From assembly GCA_019828565.1 (NCBI GenBank), contig JAHDYR010000008.1, forward strand, positions 62,001 to 126,000: a stretch of DNA of 64,000 nt, written 5' to 3'. Made by a program: the position numbers and the translations under genes. The notes below the pieces were generated by a model. That model did no database searches. It was not told the DNA's origin and saw only the letters and a list, made by a program, of their open reading frames with translations. Source of the DNA: Carpediemonas membranifera (lineage: Eukaryota > Fornicata). Shown piece after piece: positions 50,877 to 60,052 of this stretch. How positions within the stretch are numbered: the first letter of the stretch is position 1; each line of letters begins with the position of its first letter.

Positions 50877-51068
50877 AAAGGTGTTTCGCCGGTCAGGCGA
50901 GTCACGCAGTTTATGCGGACAGAATGGCGCAAGGTTCGGATCCGCCGGATCCGACGGCACGGTACCAGTTACGACTGGTATACTCCTTCTCCCTCGGTAA
51001 GCGGAGAGGACTTCACGTTTAACTTACACTAGCTTCCTCGTTAACATTGTGTAAATTAAGCGCCCCCC

Positions 51069-51114
51069 CCCCGTTGGTTAATGAAAAGAATGTCATGAGG
51101 CTAGGATAGCTAGC
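51069..51114 (+). repeat. DIRS-B-type B repeat
   Basis: CCCCGTTGGTTAATG to GATAGCTAGC, similar to DIRS-A B1/B2 in both ends. It is preceded by a run of about 11 Cs. Confidence 0.8.
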
Positions 51115-51275
51115 TGGCGCTACATCGTCAGTAAGGTTACCTCGGGTAACGGGCCCGGAGCGGAGGGCGATGCGATAGCCTCACTCCGGGCAAAAGGTGT
51201 TTCGCCGGTCAGGCGAGTCACGCAGTTTATGCGGACAGAATGGCGCAAGGTTCGGATCCGCCGGATCCGACGGCA
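51115..51275 (+). repeat. DIRS-B repeat A1
   Basis: 161 bp matching the interrupted A2 at 46270-50959. It contains hairpins GTTACC/GGTAAC and GCCCGGAG/CTCCGGGC and the gag ATG at 51240. Confidence 0.9.
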
Positions 51276-51794
51276 ACACGCTTAGATAAGCTAGAAGCTT
51301 CAATCAATTCCATGTCCGAAGCCCTAAACAGGCTTGCTCCTCCGCCTCCGCCAGAGAAAGAACCTGACGACGAAATGCTCGAAAGTTCCACCGTTGCTAG
51401 GTTCAATACCTCCGAATCGTTGGAGGAGGACACGATGGAGGACATAGATGCAACTCTGGCAGAGATGGACACCTTCTCGGAGTTACCAAGCAAGAGACCT
51501 CTCAAGGCAGAAGCGAAGTGGCTTCAACGCGTTGTCGTGATCACTAGTGCTCTCCCAGATTCCGCGACGAAACAACGTCTTCTTCTCGAACTACAGGCTC
51601 GTAGAATGGTCCTAGACCTCAAAGATGATAACTGGTCCGATGCCACGACCGAGCTGTTTCAGGACCTCTTCAACAGCACAGAAAGCAAGAGCAGCCGCAC
51701 CATCGCTTACTGCGCAGCGAAGGCCCGCTCTAAGGGCAGGCGTAAGGACACCAACGGTAACATGGGGGGGTTTCACAAGAAGAAGAGAACATAA
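51240..51794 (+). CDS. DIRS-B Gag-like protein
   Basis: A 184-aa protein homologous to the start of the DIRS-A long frame. It shares PDPTATRLDKLEASI, a proline run, KRPLKAEAKWLQRVVVI, DLKDDNWSDATTELFQDLF and a basic tail (GGFHKKKRT). The ATG lies in the terminal repeat. It probably forms the particle or RNA-binding component. No zinc knuckle is seen. Confidence 0.8.
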   Translation: MAQGSDPPDPTATRLDKLEASINSMSEALNRLAPPPPPEKEPDDEMLESSTVARFNTSESLEEDTMEDIDATLAEMDTFSELPSKRPLKAEAKWLQRVVVITSALPDSATKQRLLLELQARRMVLDLKDDNWSDATTELFQDLFNSTESKSSRTIAYCAAKARSKGRRKDTNGNMGGFHKKKRT

Positions 51795-51820
51795 CAACCT
51801 CTGTTCATCAATTCCCGTCG

Positions 51821-52763
51821 ATGAACGCGAGGTGGTGGTTATGGGAAAGGCTCGGCGCCTCGGACGAGGTGGTCGGCTGGCTCCGTCACGGCGTACCTAT
51901 CAAGCTAACAGGCACTCCCCCGCCACCCACGCCACAACGGCGCCTGGACCCACGGCTCACCCCAAAGCTCGACGAGATGGTCCGACTCGGCGTGATCTCA
52001 CCCTGTACCAGCGGGCAACTCCGGCACAGTGCCCCGCTCTTCGCGGTTGCAAAGGGCGAGCACGATGTCCGCCCGGTACACGACCTACGCGACCTCAACG
52101 CAATCACTGCGGAGACGCGGGTCTTCCGGCTCTTCGGCCTAAAACGAGCAGTGCGCAACCTCAAGCGCAACGACTTCATGCTCAAGATCGACTTAGCCTC
52201 CGGCTACCACCAGATGGGTGTGGCTCCGACCGACTCCACGCTACTGGGGATCGTCCTCCCCGAACGGGCAGGCGTACAGATACAACACACTAGGGTTCGG
52301 CTGGACCGCTGCCCCGTTCGTGTTCCAGTCTACGTCCATCCAGCTAGCAAAGATACTCGCGAACCGCTTCAACGTGACAATAGCGGTGTACCTCGACGAC
52401 TTTCTCATCTCACATCGGTCACGTCGCCACCTAGCAGACGCCGCTCCCCAAATAGTCGCGCTCATGAGGTCGCTGGGAGCTATCCCAGGGCTCAACAAGT
52501 GCATCCTAACTCCCACACAACGCCTGGAGTACCTAGGAGTCACCATCAACACAGCCGCCGAGACACTGCAGATTTCCAAGGACAGAGCCGATCGCTATGC
52601 AACATCAATCGAGCAGGCCCTCAGGGCCGGCAGGATCGATGCAACCGAGTGGCAACGCCTACTAGGCCGCCTCTCGTTCTTCGCAAGTACGACACAGTTC
52701 GCCAGGCTCCAGCTCAGATCACTCCAGGCCCTACATCCCGCCCCGACGCTTCACATCTCGCAG
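51821..52763 (+). pseudogene. DIRS-B reverse transcriptase, 5' part, frame break and LINE insertion
   Basis: It starts MNARWWLWERLGASDEVV, parallel to DIRS-A. The first frame covers DVRPVHDLRDLNAIT and LKIDLASGYHQMG to about 52258. After a CCCC run the homologous reading continues in the next frame with TLGFGWTAAPFVFQ, AVYLDDFLISHRS and LLGRLSFFASTTQF. Homology ends at LHISQ, where the LINE is inserted. The downstream half is at 63519-64000. Confidence 0.88.
52749..52763. repeat. LINE target-site duplication, left copy
   Basis: CTTCACATCTCGCAG, repeated at 63504-63518. The DIRS-B coding sequence is continuous when one copy and the insert are ignored. Confidence 0.95.
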
Positions 52764-53234
52764 TTCACCAATGATTTCAGCAAAGTGGAAACACTTCGAT
52801 CATGGATGGACAAGGACCAACAGGCCTGGCCTATATGGATAGGGCAGTGCCCCATGGAGCTCAGAAGGAGCGGCCTTGGCCTCCTGTCTGAACATTCAAG
52901 GGTTGCTATCAGGGCATACCGCTGGGCGCGAGTGGGAGCTCCACGCCCATACCAAGGAATCAAAGTGTCTTCATGGAACGTATGTTTACAAGGAAAAGGA
53001 AAACAACCGTCGAGGGCCAGTGCTAGCACCGGCGGCTACATGGTTTTGTCAAGACCACAAGGAAGGAAGGGCAGCACAAAAGGGAAACAGGGGCCGTCGA
53101 TAGAGGCTAAAAAGGAGACTACGAACAAAGCAACAACAACTACACAGAAAGGCCCCGCTACTCAGAAAAGGGCGACGCATTTTTAGGACCGCGCCTTTTT
53201 GAAAGAATGGCCTATATAGTACGGAGCATGGACA

Positions 53235-55010
53235 ATGGGAGAAACTGGAAGGCCTGGACGGAGACCTCACCCGGATATGTACATGTGGCCCGACTTTCGG
53301 ACCCAAAAATTCCGACCCAGTTTATGGACTAGGAAAAGGGGAGAAATTTTGCACTCAACAATGCAGGTAGAAATACCGACAAGGATCAGGGATTCCACGC
53401 AGAAGCAGTGGGAGGACATCAGGGAACTACTGGACAGCTTCCTCGCTGAAAGGAACGATTCAAGGACTCTACTTCTTCGTAGAACAGGCAAGTTTACAGG
53501 AAAGTCGCTCAATGCGAACTCCAAAGGACGCAAGGAAGTAATCATGAACGCCAGACGCATCCTCTTCGCAACCGGCGTCACTGACAACAAGGACATCATC
53601 CTCAGGAACCCATGCGGCATCCACGGCCTCCGCGACCTTTTCTACATGCTCACAGAGGCGCTCAACCCCAGAGACGAGGAAGCAAAGGACATGGCACAGG
53701 CACTGGAGCCCAAGACGCTGAAAGCGGGCTTCACTGGCATGGCAAGATGGCCATCTGAGAAGGACATCGAGACGGCGATCCTCAAGCCGAAGGAAGATGG
53801 GCCCATCGAATGGGATGTAGACAGGGACAGCGTCAAGAAGGCCGAAGGGTCGTTCATACTGGTATCAGGGGCTCATGGAGACGAGGCCGTAGAAGGCGTG
53901 CCTTACGACAAGGTATGGGATCCGGCAAACCAAGGCCCGGTCACCAGAGTGGCCTACGAGCAAGAGGACGGCAAGTACACGGTCATCCTAGAGCTAAGCG
54001 ACACGTCAGCATGGTCCATCAGCCGCTTCATGGAGGAGGCTAGGGACATCCTCAGGCTTCAGGCACCGGAGGCCCCGGCCATATGGCAGGCAGCATGGAA
54101 CAAGTCAGGGATCTACCTGAAGGGCAGAACCAATATCCTGGGCGAAGGGGAGGAGACCCCCCTTAGCAACGAGCCGCCGTTCCGGAAGGTGAGGCTGGAA
54201 GTGCTCAAGGCCACCTCGGTCCGCAGCAATAGGGACGAACATGCCGATCTGGACAGGTCGTCCGCTAGCACGGTCATCGACGGAGACGAGGAGCAACATG
54301 TCAAGGACAAGGAGGAACGACGCCAGCAGGCCACCATGCCCGGCAGAAGAAGCCTCGACGACAGCCTCCTGGAAGTGAACAAGGACATGGTCGGGGCCAA
54401 CCAAGGCAAGATCGACCAGGACGAGGAGGTCGACTCAAACAAGGTCAGCAGCCAGCCGCCGAGGATGCCTAGAAAGGACAAGGAGAAACGGCTGGTGATC
54501 GGAGCCATCGACTTCGAGTGCGCAGACCCTGGCGTCAAGAAGGCAGGGATCCCTGCCATCCCGGTTGAGGGCGGGATCGTACTCTTTGACCTCAGCACTG
54601 GGGACATTCTTGGACACGGGCATGGCCTGTATTACCAGGACATACCGGCAGCAAGCATGGACCAAGCGAGGTACACGGCATGGGCAGTGACGGGGCTGCC
54701 GCCGGCCACCTTCGTGGAGGTCGGGACGGGGCGGCCGCCGATCGAGTATGAGAAGCACATACATACTTTCAGGGACTGGGCCAACCGCCTGGCGGCTCAG
54801 CTGGCAAGGATCGAAAGGTCGGAGGGCTGGAAGATAATCATGTATGCAAAGGGGGTGGAGATGGAAAGCTTCCTCCTCACGAACCCCACAAATGGACTGG
54901 AGCAAGGAACCAGGGAATTCTTCCAAGCTAGGCTGGTGGACGAGAAGAAGCTACCAGAGATCCTGGAGAACAACGGCAAGGGAGGAGGCTGGCCAAAACC
55001 TCAGGGACAA
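53235..55010 (+). CDS. LINE ORF1, first part, with DnaQ/Maelstrom-like exonuclease domain
   Basis: The frame starting MGETGRPGRRPHPDMYMW is open to 55220, but homology-like continuity passes to another frame near 55005 at an AAAA run. The N-terminal 300 residues match nothing recognised. From about residue 415 there is a DEDD-type exonuclease-like core: LVIGAIDFECAD (Asp-x-Glu), GGIVLFDLSTGDILGHGH, and GWKIIMYAKGVEMESFLL. With the Cys/His cluster just downstream this resembles the MAEL (DnaQ-H) domain. It is the position of a LINE ORF1. The function in retrotransposition is unknown. Confidence 0.6.
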
Positions 55011-56025
55011 CCTCGACAAGGCCAACTACCTGGAAGCAGTAACAACATGGTCAAATGGATGGCAGAACAGGAGCGAGCCCAAGGGAGTCTGTCCGTACCA
55101 CAGACACACCGCGGGTTGCTACCACTGTGGGTTGGCGGATACAGTAGTCTTCACAGCCAGGATCAGGGCCCTATGCAAGGAGAGGATGAGCACCCCAGAC
55201 GTCTACCACTACATGGGTAAGGCACTCGACAAGACCATGGAAGCAGTCGGGAAGGCGGAGCCGGGCATGGATATCATGGGAGGCCCGGAATTCGCGACAA
55301 GGAGGGACACCTTTGAGATCTTCGGCACGTACCCGATCGGGGACGCAAGGGACGTCAGCAGGGAAGTCGGCGACAGGATCCTCGTAGTCCCGGACAACGG
55401 ACACCGCTTCGGCATCGGCTTCGGGTTCGGGGAGGTTCTGTTGGGCATGAAGGGCATCTTACTGGCCCCCCTCACAATCATGGACAACGAAGGAGTGCTG
55501 GAGAGAAGCCCACTATGGACCATCATGGAAAGAGCCACGGCTAACCAGCTCCGCATGGTACGCGTCAGGAAGGGCCTAGGGGCAGCAAGGGAGGAGGACA
55601 TCATAACCATGGCCATGCTATACGAGTGGTGGCCCTCGAAGGAGGCTACGGCTCATCAAGGAGTCTGGGGCTGCGACGACCTAGCAGAGAGCCTCAGGGA
55701 CTATGAGAAGGTCATAGTCAACGTCAAGGCCCCCAGGAACAGGGGTAGGATCACCCTAGGGGCGAGCTTCATCCCGAGAGACTGGGGCATGGTCAGGGTC
55801 AGCGAGGCTGGGACCATCCTAAGCCGCATGCGCAAGGAAGGGGCCAGACTAGTCTCGGCAGCTATCCCGGACGAGCCCAGAGCCAACACAGTCAATGTCC
55901 CAGGCATCACGTATGTCCCCACCATCGACGGAAAGTCCGAACAGCCATACCAAAGTAGGTTCTTCGACAACGGCCTGGAGGAAAAGGCGAGGCGGATTAG
56001 CACCAGGATGGTGGGCAGGCACTTC
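55005..56025 (+). CDS. LINE ORF1, middle part, cut by Ty3-c
   Basis: This frame carries NLRDNLDKANYLEAV and the cluster GVCPYHRHTAGCYHCGLAD, with Cys, His and Cys spaced as in the zinc site of MAEL domains. About 280 residues of unknown fold follow (GTYPIGDARDVSREVG, LGASFIPRDWGMVRVSE). It is stopped by the Ty3-c LTR at 56026 inside GRHF. The sequence after Ty3-c continues in the same frame. Confidence 0.6.
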
Positions 56026-56107
56026 TGTGATCTTGTCGAGGTTAAAGGTTTCAAAACAAACTGTTTATAGGGTTCGCACGTGTAGTTGGTACCCTAAACT
56101 GCTCACA
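56026..56107 (-). repeat. Ty3-c 3' LTR, 82 bp
   Basis: Identical to 59967-60048. Confidence 0.95.
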
Positions 56108-56117
56108 CTTCCCCTCT
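56108..56117 (-). other. Ty3-c polypurine tract
   Basis: AGAGGGGAAG on the minus strand abuts the 3' LTR, 8 nt after the integrase stop. Confidence 0.85.
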
Positions 56118-57519
56118 AAAGGTGCAGCTCCGGGTGAGCCTCGGCATAAATGTCGAGGGCTTCGAGGTCGCGGACCTCGTGGTACGGGAGCCACTCATCG
56201 GCGCCTGGGTAGCCATCCCAGGCGACGAGGAATTCGAGGGTAGACTTCGTGGGGCCACCACGGTGGCGGGTGATGGCCTCGACTTCGTAGGTGTCGTCGT
56301 CAAGGGAGGCGACGGTGATGTCATCGAAGGCCAGGGAGTCGTCGTACTCCACGAGCCGGGAACCGTGATACTGGAAGGTGGCGCCGGCAGTGGGGTTGTG
56401 TACGGTGTAGATGTCGTGCTCGCGGTCAGTGATCGTGTATGGGCCAACGAGCTTAGTAGACAGCTTGGTGGGGCGCTTCGAAGGGCGCGTGACAAGCACC
56501 TTCGAGCCAATAGGAAGGGGCTCGTCGCCGAAAGCCGGACGTTTCGAGAGGACGTTCTCTTGGTGCTGGCGTGCTGTCTCAATGAGCTTGGGCTGGGCCT
56601 GGAGAACACGGCTAAAGAAGCGGCCGTATTCACTCTTCTCCTCCTCAACGTGGGCGTCGGACGACAGGAAGGGGGTGACGTTCTGTGAAGCGAACATGAG
56701 CTGTGCGGGGGCAATGCCCGTGGTGGCACATATCGTGGTGTTCATGATCCGCTGGACGACTGGGAGGTAAAGGGACCAGTTGTTAACGTCGCGCAGCTCC
56801 TGAGTGATGGTACGTAGGTGTCGTGAGAGCTCGGCGTTAGCTCTTTCGACGAGCCCGTTGGCTCTGGGGTGGTATGGAAGCGAGACAACGTGTTGGGCGC
56901 CGAAGAGCTTAATGAGCTGTTGGAAAGCGGTGGCAAGGTACTGAGAACCGCGATCACTTCGGAAAGAAGACGGAGTACCGTAGCGTCCCGTGACGGAGAT
57001 AAGAGCGCGAAGGGCCTCTGCAGAAGAAGCATCCTTGCATGGGACCAGCTCTACGAAGCGTGTGAAGGTGTCAATGAAGGTGATAACGTAGCGGCATCCG
57101 TTGGAGTCTGCAGGATAAGGCCCGACCGTATCAAACGCCCAGCAGGAGCGTGGGGTGACGCCCATGGTAGGGCGGAGGCCTGTCTGAAGGCGCTTGGGAA
57201 GTCTGGCGTTCTTCTGACATATCGGGCAAGCCTTGATATACTCGGCGACAGCGTTGCTCATTCCACGGAAGTCAAGGTTTCGTTCCTTAAGGAGGCGGAG
57301 TGTAGCCTCTCGGCCGAGGTGTCCCTCGACGGCATTGTGGACAGAGGCTATGATAAGTCGCTGGAGTGTAGGGGCATTCTCGGGGGGTTGGACGATGAAG
57401 CACCTGGATATGCCATCAGTGAGGGTGTTGGAGACGCCAGAGATGTGTTCAACGACAAAGTCGAACTCTTGGAGTCTGAGGTTCCAGCGGACGACCTTGG
57501 GTGTGGTAGAACGGCGCAT
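56116..57519 (-). CDS. Ty3-c integrase with chromodomain (and end of RNase H)
   Basis: The frame begins inside RNase H (VVEHISGVSNTLTDGISR). The integrase has the HHCC zinc motif (SVHNAVEGHLGREAT then ACPICQK). DD35E residues are in AFDTVGPYP, FRSDRGSQY and NGLVERANAE. The C-terminal chromodomain runs YEVEAITRHRGGPTK, LEFLVAWDGYPGADEWLP. The Met at 57519 is internal to the polyprotein. The frame break to RT lies at a CCCC run near 57575. Confidence 0.93.
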   Translation of the reverse strand: MRRSTTPKVVRWNLRLQEFDFVVEHISGVSNTLTDGISRCFIVQPPENAPTLQRLIIASVHNAVEGHLGREATLRLLKERNLDFRGMSNAVAEYIKACPICQKNARLPKRLQTGLRPTMGVTPRSCWAFDTVGPYPADSNGCRYVITFIDTFTRFVELVPCKDASSAEALRALISVTGRYGTPSSFRSDRGSQYLATAFQQLIKLFGAQHVVSLPYHPRANGLVERANAELSRHLRTITQELRDVNNWSLYLPVVQRIMNTTICATTGIAPAQLMFASQNVTPFLSSDAHVEEEKSEYGRFFSRVLQAQPKLIETARQHQENVLSKRPAFGDEPLPIGSKVLVTRPSKRPTKLSTKLVGPYTITDREHDIYTVHNPTAGATFQYHGSRLVEYDDSLAFDDITVASLDDDTYEVEAITRHRGGPTKSTLEFLVAWDGYPGADEWLPYHEVRDLEALDIYAEAHPELHL

Positions 57520-57524
57520 ATAAA

Positions 57525-58860
57525 CTAGGTTACGGTGGTCTGTCTGTATAGCGAACGAGTGGCCGAGGAGATAGGGGAGTACTTCTCGACAACCGCGAAG
57601 AAGATGCCGAAGGCTTCCTTTTCGATGACAGCCCAGTTGCGCTCTGCGGTGGTGAATGCGTGGCTACAGTAGGAGACTACGTGTTCAACGCCATCCTTGA
57701 CGTTGAGGAGCACGCCTCCACAGCCAATGTCGCTAGCATCGGTGCGAACGATAATTGGGGCAGAGTAGTCCAGGAAGGCTAAACACGGCGTGTGGGCGGC
57801 GAGGTTCTTGCTCTCTTCGAAAGCAGTCTGGGCCTCCTTTGTCCATTTCCACCGGACCTTCCCAGAGGTGAGGGCGTATAGTGGCTGTAGGATCGAGCTG
57901 AGGTTGGGGATGAACCTACGGAAATAATTCATCGCTCCACAGAAGGCCCGCGTGGTCTTGATGTCCTTAGGAGGAGCCATGGCCTGAACGGCCTTGACCC
58001 GGGCGGGGGACATGCGGATTCCCTCGGGGGAGATGATATGGCCGAGGTATTCCACCTGCTCAGCGTACAGACAGCACTTGCTGGGATGAAGGACGAAGCG
58101 ATGTTCCTTGAGAACGGCAAGGATCTCAGCTAGGCGTGTAGCTAGTTCGTCCGTGGTTGATGCGTGAATGATGATGTCGTCTATGAAGACCTCGCACGTA
58201 GTTCCGACAAACTTGGAGAGCAATTGGGTCATGATGGCCTGGAAGGTAGCAGGAGCCGTTTTGACGCCAAATGGAACGCGCGTATACTCATAAAGGCCGG
58301 TTGGAGTTGAAAACGCGGTTATCGGAATGGAACTTTCGGACAGTGGGATCTGGTGGTATCCACTAACGAGATCTAACGTCGCAAAGCAACGTTGGCCTGC
58401 GAGATGCGACATCAGCTCTTCTTGGTGTGCAAGTGGGAAACTGACTTGCTTGATGCGATCATTCGCCTGACGGTAGTCCACGACGAGGCGGCGGGCACCG
58501 CCCTTTTTGGGGACAGTAAAGACGGGTGCAGCCCAGGGAGAGCGTGAGGGGCGGACGATTCCTTGAGCAAGGAGCTCGTTCACCTGGTCATCAACCTCCT
58601 GCTGGATTGCAGGGGATAGACGACGCGGCGGTTGAGCAGCCGGTGTGGCGCCCTCAAGCAGCTCTATCTCCATAGGGGGAACGTCTGCTCCGTCTGGGTG
58701 GGGACGGCTGGTGAAGACTTCGGCATACTCATCATAGACGGCTCTGATGGCTGGCGGGAGGGCAGACGCGGTTGAACCTACGTCAGGGAGCTGCTCTCCT
58801 TCATCTAGGCGAGTGACGGGTGCGTGATCCTCATCGATCGTCTCCTCATCGGCCGTTGGG
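57525..58860 (-). CDS. Ty3-c reverse transcriptase/RNase H
   Basis: The frame contains LVVDYRQANDRIKQVSFPL, FATLDLVSGYHQIPL, YTRVPFGVKTAPATFQ, the catalytic EVFIDDIIIHA, LGHIISPEGIRMSP, and RNase H RTDASDIGCGGVLL with ERNWAVIEKEAFGIFFAV. The conserved reading starts upstream of the Met at 58673, from about 58860 (YDEYAEVFTSRPHPDGADVP). It overlaps the end of the protease frame, with the switch at a CCCCC run. It stops early at 57525 because of the break near 57575. Confidence 0.93.
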
Positions 58861-59364
58861 GGCCAAGGAGAGGGAGAGATCTTGGATAGTGGAGTTTGAG
58901 AGGATCAGATCCTCCGACATAGAGGGGAGGATGTAGAATGGCCGAATGGAGCGAACGCCATCAATGAGCATGGCAAGGAACACAGCTCTCTTGATGAAAA
59001 CTGGACCGTTCGCGGTATCCAAACGAACGTTAGCGACGGCTGGAAGAGCGCCACGTTGGATAAATGATTCGGCTATCGTGGGGGAGATGAGGTCAATAGT
59101 TGCACCAGTATCAAGTACTGCACAGACCTCTGTGGCAGTACTCTCGTTGATGGGAACATAGAGAGTGGCTTGGCGACAGATGAGGCCGTCGTGATCAGTG
59201 GCGGCCAGATTCGCCTTTTCGCGCTTGACTGGCGGACCCTGGATGGGAGTCTTGCGCACGCCAGAGCGGAAGAAATCTCTGTGTCCTTGATAGGGACAGT
59301 TGGGGCGGATGTGGCCCGTATGGCCACAGCCGTGGCAGGGGCAGACGATCGTTGGGGTAGTCTA
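58846..59364 (-). CDS. Ty3-c zinc knuckle and aspartic protease
   Basis: A CCHC zinc knuckle (CHGCGHTGHIRPNC) near 59337 is followed in the same frame by the protease CAVLDTGATIDLISPTIAES, the typical DTGA active site. Its downstream EDLILSNSTIQD corresponds to the retropepsin ILG-type helix region. The frame is closed upstream by stops at 59364 and 59397, so it must join the Gag frame by a shift in the GGGG or CCCC runs near 59345-59375. Confidence 0.85.
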
Positions 59365-59951
59365 GCCCCAGCGGCGGCGCCGGGAGTCGGGCGCTTACCA
59401 GCTGGCTGGGCCGGTTCCGGCTGCAGGAGCGACTGGAGGTTAAGGAGTTCCTCCAGTTCATCAATGGCGTGGTCCTGCGCCTCTGCGACGTCATCTGGCT
59501 GCTCCATGCGGATACGCTCCGCAAGAGGATCTGGAAGTGCCTGCAGGTATGCCTTCACCATTAGCTTCTCTGGTGGTGTGACGTCGGCTGTGAACGAGCT
59601 CCGGATAGTTTCGAAGCGTTCGATATGGTTGAGAAGCTGTGCAGGCGTTGATAAGGGGCCCGTTCGGGCGCACCGCAGCGACTTCAGCTTGGCTAGTGCT
59701 TGAACGTTACTGCGGGGGCTATAGAATGTTTGGTAGACTGTGTCCAAGACAGTATCCGCCGGAAGATCGGCCGGATTGTCGTTGAGACGGCGTGTGATGA
59801 GAAGAAGAGGCGTAGGATCCATCAGGGCAGTCGGATGGAGAAGAGGATCGTCAAGGCGTTGAGCTCGGTACGCACGGTAGGACGATCGGAACTTGGTGAA
59901 CGCCTGTTCTTCTAGTGTTAGTAAGAAAGGTCTTGGTATGTAGTCGGACAT
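59073..59951 (-). CDS. Ty3-c Gag
   Basis: It starts at the first ATG, 59951, only 16 nt from the 5' LTR (MSDYIPRPFLLTLEEQAFTKF). The capsid-like part includes IERFETIRSSFTADVTPPEKL and YLQALPDPLAERIR, the latter close to the conserved segment of Ty3 capsids. The frame runs past the point where the zinc knuckle begins in another frame, so its last 90 or so codons are probably not used. Nucleic-acid packaging would come from the knuckle. Confidence 0.8.
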   Translation of the reverse strand: MSDYIPRPFLLTLEEQAFTKFRSSYRAYRAQRLDDPLLHPTALMDPTPLLLITRRLNDNPADLPADTVLDTVYQTFYSPRSNVQALAKLKSLRCARTGPLSTPAQLLNHIERFETIRSSFTADVTPPEKLMVKAYLQALPDPLAERIRMEQPDDVAEAQDHAIDELEELLNLQSLLQPEPAQPAGKRPTPGAAAGARLPQRSSAPATAVAIRATSAPTVPIKDTEISSALACARLPSRVRQSSAKRRIWPPLITTASSVAKPLSMFPSTRVLPQRSVQYLILVQLLTSSPPR

Positions 59952-59957
59952 TAGATG

Positions 59958-59967
59958 AGTGTACACT
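59958..59967. other. Ty3-c palindrome at the 5' LTR edge
   Basis: AGTGTACACT is a perfect 10-bp palindrome ending on the first LTR base. Confidence 0.8.
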
Positions 59968-60048
59968 GTGATCTTGTCGAGGTTAAAGGTTTCAAAACAA
60001 ACTGTTTATAGGGTTCGCACGTGTAGTTGGTACCCTAAACTGCTCACA
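59967..60048 (-). repeat. Ty3-c 5' LTR, 82 bp
   Basis: Identical to 56026-56107. Confidence 0.95.
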
Positions 60049-60052
60049 CTTC

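Larger units (their letters stand above)
46270..51114 (+). mobile_element. Detached A2-B2 end of a DIRS-B-type element, split by Ty3-b
   Basis: A 161-bp A2 repeat (46270-46352 and, after Ty3-b, 50882-50959) is followed by a linker and a B repeat (51069-51114). The order matches the right end of DIRS-A, and the sequence matches the DIRS-B A1. No coding genes belong to it. It ends exactly where DIRS-B A1 begins. Confidence 0.85.
56026..60048 (-). mobile_element. Ty3-c: Ty3/gypsy chromodomain retrotransposon with 82-bp LTRs
   Basis: Identical 82-bp LTRs (56026-56107 and 59967-60048) with perfect TGTGA...TCACA ends, flanked by the 4-bp duplication CTTC (56022-56025 and 60049-60052). Minus-strand order is gag, zinc knuckle, protease, RT, RNase H, integrase, chromodomain. 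Several frame breaks fall at runs of four or more C or G. It is inserted into LINE ORF1. Confidence 0.95.

Noticed and set aside
52218-53186. 322-codon plus-strand frame spanning the DIRS-B/LINE junction
   Set aside because: Chimeric: it starts in DIRS-B RT after the frame break and runs into LINE 5' UTR by chance. The junction is at 52763.
54844-56070. LINE ORF1 frame reading 15 codons into the Ty3-c LTR
   Set aside because: The LTR begins at 56026, so residues after GRHF are not part of the LINE protein.
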